DNA from: Methylococcaceae bacterium
GTDB taxonomy: Bacteria; Pseudomonadota; Gammaproteobacteria; Methylococcales; Methylomonadaceae
NCBI GenBank assembly: GCA_947505055.1
Contig: CANNLO010000181.1
Location: 1-9,065, forward strand
Direction of reading: 5' to 3'
Length of the DNA: 9,065 nt
Of the stretch, positions 6,327-9,065 are shown piece after piece (within the stretch, counting starts at the first letter, position 1; each line of letters opens with the position of its first letter). Under the pieces are notes generated by a model that saw nothing but the letters and a program-made list of their open reading frames with translations, did no database searches and was not told the origin of the DNA. Position numbers and translations under genes: made by a program.

Positions 6327-6932
6327 TCAGTCTGTTTGAATTTCTATGCGGCCATTAAAGGCATGCGATAGAGTATTGCTGTCAGTGAATTCCAGTTCGC
6401 CGCCCATCGGGACACCGTGGGCAATTCGGCTGGCGGGTACGTGGTGTTTTCTGGCCAGTTCGCCGATGAAGTAAGCAGTTGCCTCGCCTTCTACCGTAGA
6501 GTTGGTTGCCAGAATCAATTCCTTGATGCGACCCTCTGCCAGTTGTTTTTCCAGCTGATCAAGGCCAAGTTCATCAGGGCCTATACCATCTAGCGGTGAT
6601 AAGCGCCCATGTAGCACAAAATAACGACCTTTGAAAAATGTGGCCTGGTCAACAACCCAGACATCAGAAGGACTTTCCACGATGCAGAGCAGGGTTTCAT
6701 CTCTTAAATTATCGGCACAGATCTCACATAGCTCGGTTTCGGTCAGGGTGCGACATTGCAGGCAATGTCTCATTTCCTCAATTGCCCGCAACAAAGTCTT
6801 GGCCAGCATATTTGCCCCGTTGCGATCGCGCTGAAGCAAATAAAACGCCATACGTTGAGCGGATTTAGGGCCGACACCCGGCAGACAACATAAGCTTTGA
6901 ATCAATTGACCTAAGAGCCCTGATTTATTCAT
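6327..6932 (-). CDS. recR: Recombination mediator protein RecR
   Basis: A 201-residue RecR, the usual length. An N-terminal helix-hairpin-helix ([14 protein letters not shown], 17-30) is followed by a four-cysteine zinc finger (Cys57, Cys60, Cys69, Cys72). A Toprim domain (about 80-175) includes the IVESPSD motif (84-90). The conserved [13 protein letters not shown] block (172-184) follows. RecR works with RecF and RecO to load RecA onto SSB-coated gaps in the cytoplasm. It sits 21 bp after ybaB, as in many proteobacteria where dnaX, ybaB and recR are co-transcribed. No good Shine-Dalgarno site precedes the ATG, so translation may depend on coupling with ybaB. Confidence 0.97.
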   Translation of the reverse strand: MNKSGLLGQLIQSLCCLPGVGPKSAQRMAFYLLQRDRNGANMLAKTLLRAIEEMRHCLQCRTLTETELCEICADNLRDETLLCIVESPSDVWVVDQATFFKGRYFVLHGRLSPLDGIGPDELGLDQLEKQLAEGRIKELILATNSTVEGEATAYFIGELARKHHVPASRIAHGVPMGGELEFTDSNTLSHAFNGRIEIQTD

Positions 6933-6953
6933 GGGTAGATTCTTGTCTTTAGA

Positions 6954-7277
6954 TTAAAAAGGTAATTGAAATCCTGGAGGCAAGGGCAGTCCTGATGTTA
7001 TGCCGGCCATTTTTTCTTTTTTCAGTTTTGATACTTTATTGACGGCATCGTTGATAGCCGCTGCAACCAGATCTTCCAGCATATCTTTGTCATCGTCGAG
7101 CAGGGATGGGTCGATGGTTACCTTTCTGGCTTCGCGTTTGCCGGTCATAAGGATAGTCACCAAACCACCGCCTGATTCGCCTGTGACTTGCATCGCGTTA
7201 AGTTCTTCCTGGGCGTTCTTAAAATCTTCCTGCATTTTTTGGGCTTGTTGCATGATATTGCCGAGTGCGTTTTTCAT
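6954..7277 (-). CDS. ybaB: YbaB/EbfC nucleoid-associated protein
   Basis: A 107-residue member of the YbaB/EbfC family (the E. coli protein has about 109). It begins with the typical coiled N-terminal helix ([19 protein letters not shown], 8-26). It continues with the conserved core: [21 protein letters not shown] (33-53, glycine-rich turn) and [17 protein letters not shown] (55-71). A proline-rich tail, [12 protein letters not shown], closes it. The protein forms tweezer-like dimers that bind DNA and affect nucleoid structure and expression. A perfect Shine-Dalgarno TAAGGAG (7284-7290) lies 6 bases before the ATG. The gene starts 17 bp after dnaX stops, consistent with one operon. Confidence 0.96.
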   Translation of the reverse strand: MKNALGNIMQQAQKMQEDFKNAQEELNAMQVTGESGGGLVTILMTGKREARKVTIDPSLLDDDKDMLEDLVAAAINDAVNKVSKLKKEKMAGITSGLPLPPGFQLPF

Positions 7278-7294
7278 TTGTTTCTCCTTACTTG

Positions 7295-8932
7295 TTATAG
7301 AGGTTCTATGGTGCCAGGCATGATTCTGGCTCCCAGGTGTTCTTTTAAAGTCAGAACGTTTTCATCTAAGTTTATCGCGTCCACTGCTGCTTGCTGCTGG
7401 TCTTCGCGTTGTTTTACCAACTGGGTTGCCGGTGTGTCAATTGTGGATATCTGGTCTTTAAAAATTAGCTTAAGAGAAGTTCTCTGATAGGTCTGAAGAG
7501 CTGTTAGCAGACCCTCTTCGGAGCGAGGGCTTCTAAAGTAGGCTGGATCAACGATTAAAGTGCAGGCTTGGTTATCAAGACTTTCAAGTACGCAGTTGTT
7601 GGCTAGCTCCAATGTTCGGCCACTGATTTGTAAGGCCGCGATAATGGCTGTCCAATTATTTTCAGAGGACTGGGAATTAGATACTTGTGGCTTTGGCTGT
7701 TCTTTGACAGCTACTATTTGTGGCTTAAGGCTTTCTTGTTGGCTCAAGACAGGTTTGTCGCGTTGAACTTTAGTAGGCTGGTTGACAACAACTTGAGTTG
7801 GCGTTGCGATAGTCGCCAGAACAATTTTTTTAATCGGTGGCGCAGGAAGGCCGGCTGGTCTGAAGGTCAGCATGCGCAACATAACCATTTCGAAACCGCT
7901 GCGGGGGTCTGGTGCCAAATCCAGGTCACGTTGTCCAACTAAACCAATCTGATAATAAAGCTGGAGATCCTCGGGGCTAAATTTGTCAGCCAAGCTCGAT
8001 ATCATCTCTACATCAAAATCATGGTCGATAGCACCAGGAATTTGTTGAAGCAGGGCAGTCCGATGCAGCACTTGTAAAAGCTGTTGTAAAACATCGCTGA
8101 AATCTGGAGACAGATTGGAAATCTCGTTAATTTTATCGAGTATGGCTGCGCCATTGCCTGCCGCGAGCGCCGTTAAAATATCTTCAATTGGTTGTTGGGC
8201 AACGGTTCCTAGCATCGCGTTGACGTCTTCCGTGTTAACTTTGCCGTTACCGTAAACGATCGCCTGATCGAGTAAGCTAAGGCCATCACGCATACTGCCA
8301 TCGGCGGCGCGTGACAATAATTTTAAAGCGTCCGCTTCGGCCTCAATGCTTTCCTGCTGGAGTATAAATTCCATCTGGTTGAAAATTTGGTTGGGCATCA
8401 AGCGTTTGAGATTAAACTGCAAACAACGGGACAGTACGGTAACAGGAATTTTATGGGGGTCAGTGGTAGCCAGCAAAAACTTTACATGCGCTGGTGGTTC
8501 TTCCAATGTTTTTAGTAGTGCGTTGAAGCTGTGTCCTGAAAGCATGTGAACTTCGTCAATCAGATAGACTTTGTAGCGACCCTGATTGGGAGCGTATTGT
8601 GCGTTGTCGAGTAAATCTCGCGTATCTTCAACCTTGGTGCGAGATGCTGCATCGACCTCAATTAAGTCCATAAAACGTCCTTGATCCAGAGCTTGGCAAA
8701 CGCTGCAGTTACCACAAGGATTGAAATGCTGGAGATTTTCGCAATTGATGGCTTTGGCTAGAATTCGGGCAATAGTTGTTTTGCCGACACCACGTGTTCC
8801 AGTAAATAAATAGGCATGATGAAGTCGATCATGTTGCAAAGCGTTCATTAACGATTTGACGACATGTTCTTGTCCGACCACTTCTGTGAAATTATGGGGA
8901 CGCCATTTTCTGGCGAGAACCTGATAATTCAT
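7295..8932 (-). CDS. dnaX: DNA polymerase III subunit tau (and possibly gamma), clamp-loader ATPase
   Basis: A 545-residue DnaX, shorter than the 643-residue E. coli tau mainly in the variable region. Walker A is GTRGVGKT (45-52), the zinc site uses Cys64, Cys73, Cys76 and Cys79, Walker B is LIDEVHM (124-130), and the SRC motif with its arginine finger is at 168-170. Sensor II is [12 protein letters not shown] (212-223). Domain III ends near MLRMLTFRP (351-359). A Gln/Pro/Lys-rich linker (about 362-425) leads to the tau-specific C-terminal domain, which in E. coli contacts DnaB and polymerase alpha. The protein loads the beta clamp and couples the replisome. A run of seven As at codons 368-370 may allow a shorter gamma form. 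It is the first protein gene after ffs. The Shine-Dalgarno site before the ATG is weak. Confidence 0.97.
   Translation of the reverse strand: MNYQVLARKWRPHNFTEVVGQEHVVKSLMNALQHDRLHHAYLFTGTRGVGKTTIARILAKAINCENLQHFNPCGNCSVCQALDQGRFMDLIEVDAASRTKVEDTRDLLDNAQYAPNQGRYKVYLIDEVHMLSGHSFNALLKTLEEPPAHVKFLLATTDPHKIPVTVLSRCLQFNLKRLMPNQIFNQMEFILQQESIEAEADALKLLSRAADGSMRDGLSLLDQAIVYGNGKVNTEDVNAMLGTVAQQPIEDILTALAAGNGAAILDKINEISNLSPDFSDVLQQLLQVLHRTALLQQIPGAIDHDFDVEMISSLADKFSPEDLQLYYQIGLVGQRDLDLAPDPRSGFEMVMLRMLTFRPAGLPAPPIKKIVLATIATPTQVVVNQPTKVQRDKPVLSQQESLKPQIVAVKEQPKPQVSNSQSSENNWTAIIAALQISGRTLELANNCVLESLDNQACTLIVDPAYFRSPRSEEGLLTALQTYQRTSLKLIFKDQISTIDTPATQLVKQREDQQQAAVDAINLDENVLTLKEHLGARIMPGTIEPL
7799..7831 (-). 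promoter_or_regulatory. Candidate frameshift or slippage site in dnaX
   Basis: On the coding strand, seven As (7825-7831) cover Lys368-Lys369 and the first base of Ile370. A 5-bp stem, TGGCG (7814-7818) with CGCCA (7799-7803), begins about 7 bases further on, a spacing seen at programmed sites. A -1 shift here would add 18 codons and stop, giving about 387 residues; +1 would add 26, giving about 395. Either product ends just after the clamp-loader core, like gamma. The heptamer is T AAA AAA rather than the A AAA AAG of E. coli, so a tandem ribosomal slip is imperfect. Transcriptional slippage, as described for Thermus dnaX, is an alternative. Confidence 0.35.
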
Positions 8933-8959
8933 TGCAGGCTCGAAAGGTAAGTATGATTT

Positions 8960-9065
<106 letters not shown>

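Noticed and set aside
7000..7487. Plus-strand ORFs opposite ybaB and the end of dnaX
   Set aside because: Shadow frames of well-recognised minus-strand genes.

Overview
The window looks like chromosomal DNA from a gammaproteobacterium. The main reason is the right half, where a minus-strand cluster reads ffs (4.5S SRP RNA), dnaX, ybaB, recR and a HIT-family gene. The order ffs-dnaX-ybaB-recR is familiar from Pseudomonas and relatives. The left half carries a VpsR-like sigma-54 activator, a lipoprotein L,D-transpeptidase with a SPOR domain and a stand-alone HDOD protein. All are AT-rich with wide AT-rich spacers. That mixture would suit a methanotroph-type lineage (Methylococcales), but this placement is inference.

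Layout: positions 1-307 are AT-rich upstream DNA. A sigma-54-type activator follows (308-2017, +) and ends at a good intrinsic terminator (2110-2151). After about 450 bp of AT-rich spacer comes the L,D-transpeptidase (2614-3966, +). Another spacer of about 540 bp leads to the HDOD gene (about 4511-5434, +). A convergent gap (5435-5962) carries inverted and direct repeats but no convincing gene. From 5963 to the right edge everything is on the minus strand: the HIT gene, recR, ybaB, dnaX and ffs, the last cut by the window edge.

The minus-strand genes are separated by only 17-25 bp and look like one transcription unit for replication and repair (clamp loader, nucleoid protein, recombination mediator), led by the SRP RNA. 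The three plus-strand genes are each isolated and appear to be single-gene units; nothing ties them into one pathway.

The most unusual object is the first gene. Its sigma-54 activator core and Fis-type helix-turn-helix are complete. The frame then runs on without a linker into a hydrophobic segment and about 100 residues that resemble the transmembrane and periplasmic end of an anti-sigma factor. It is either a membrane-tethered activator or a deletion-born chimera. Secondary points are a seven-A slippery run in dnaX exactly at the end of the clamp-loader core, followed by a small stem-loop, and the nested repeats in the convergent gap. All identifications were made by reading the sequence; no database search was possible.
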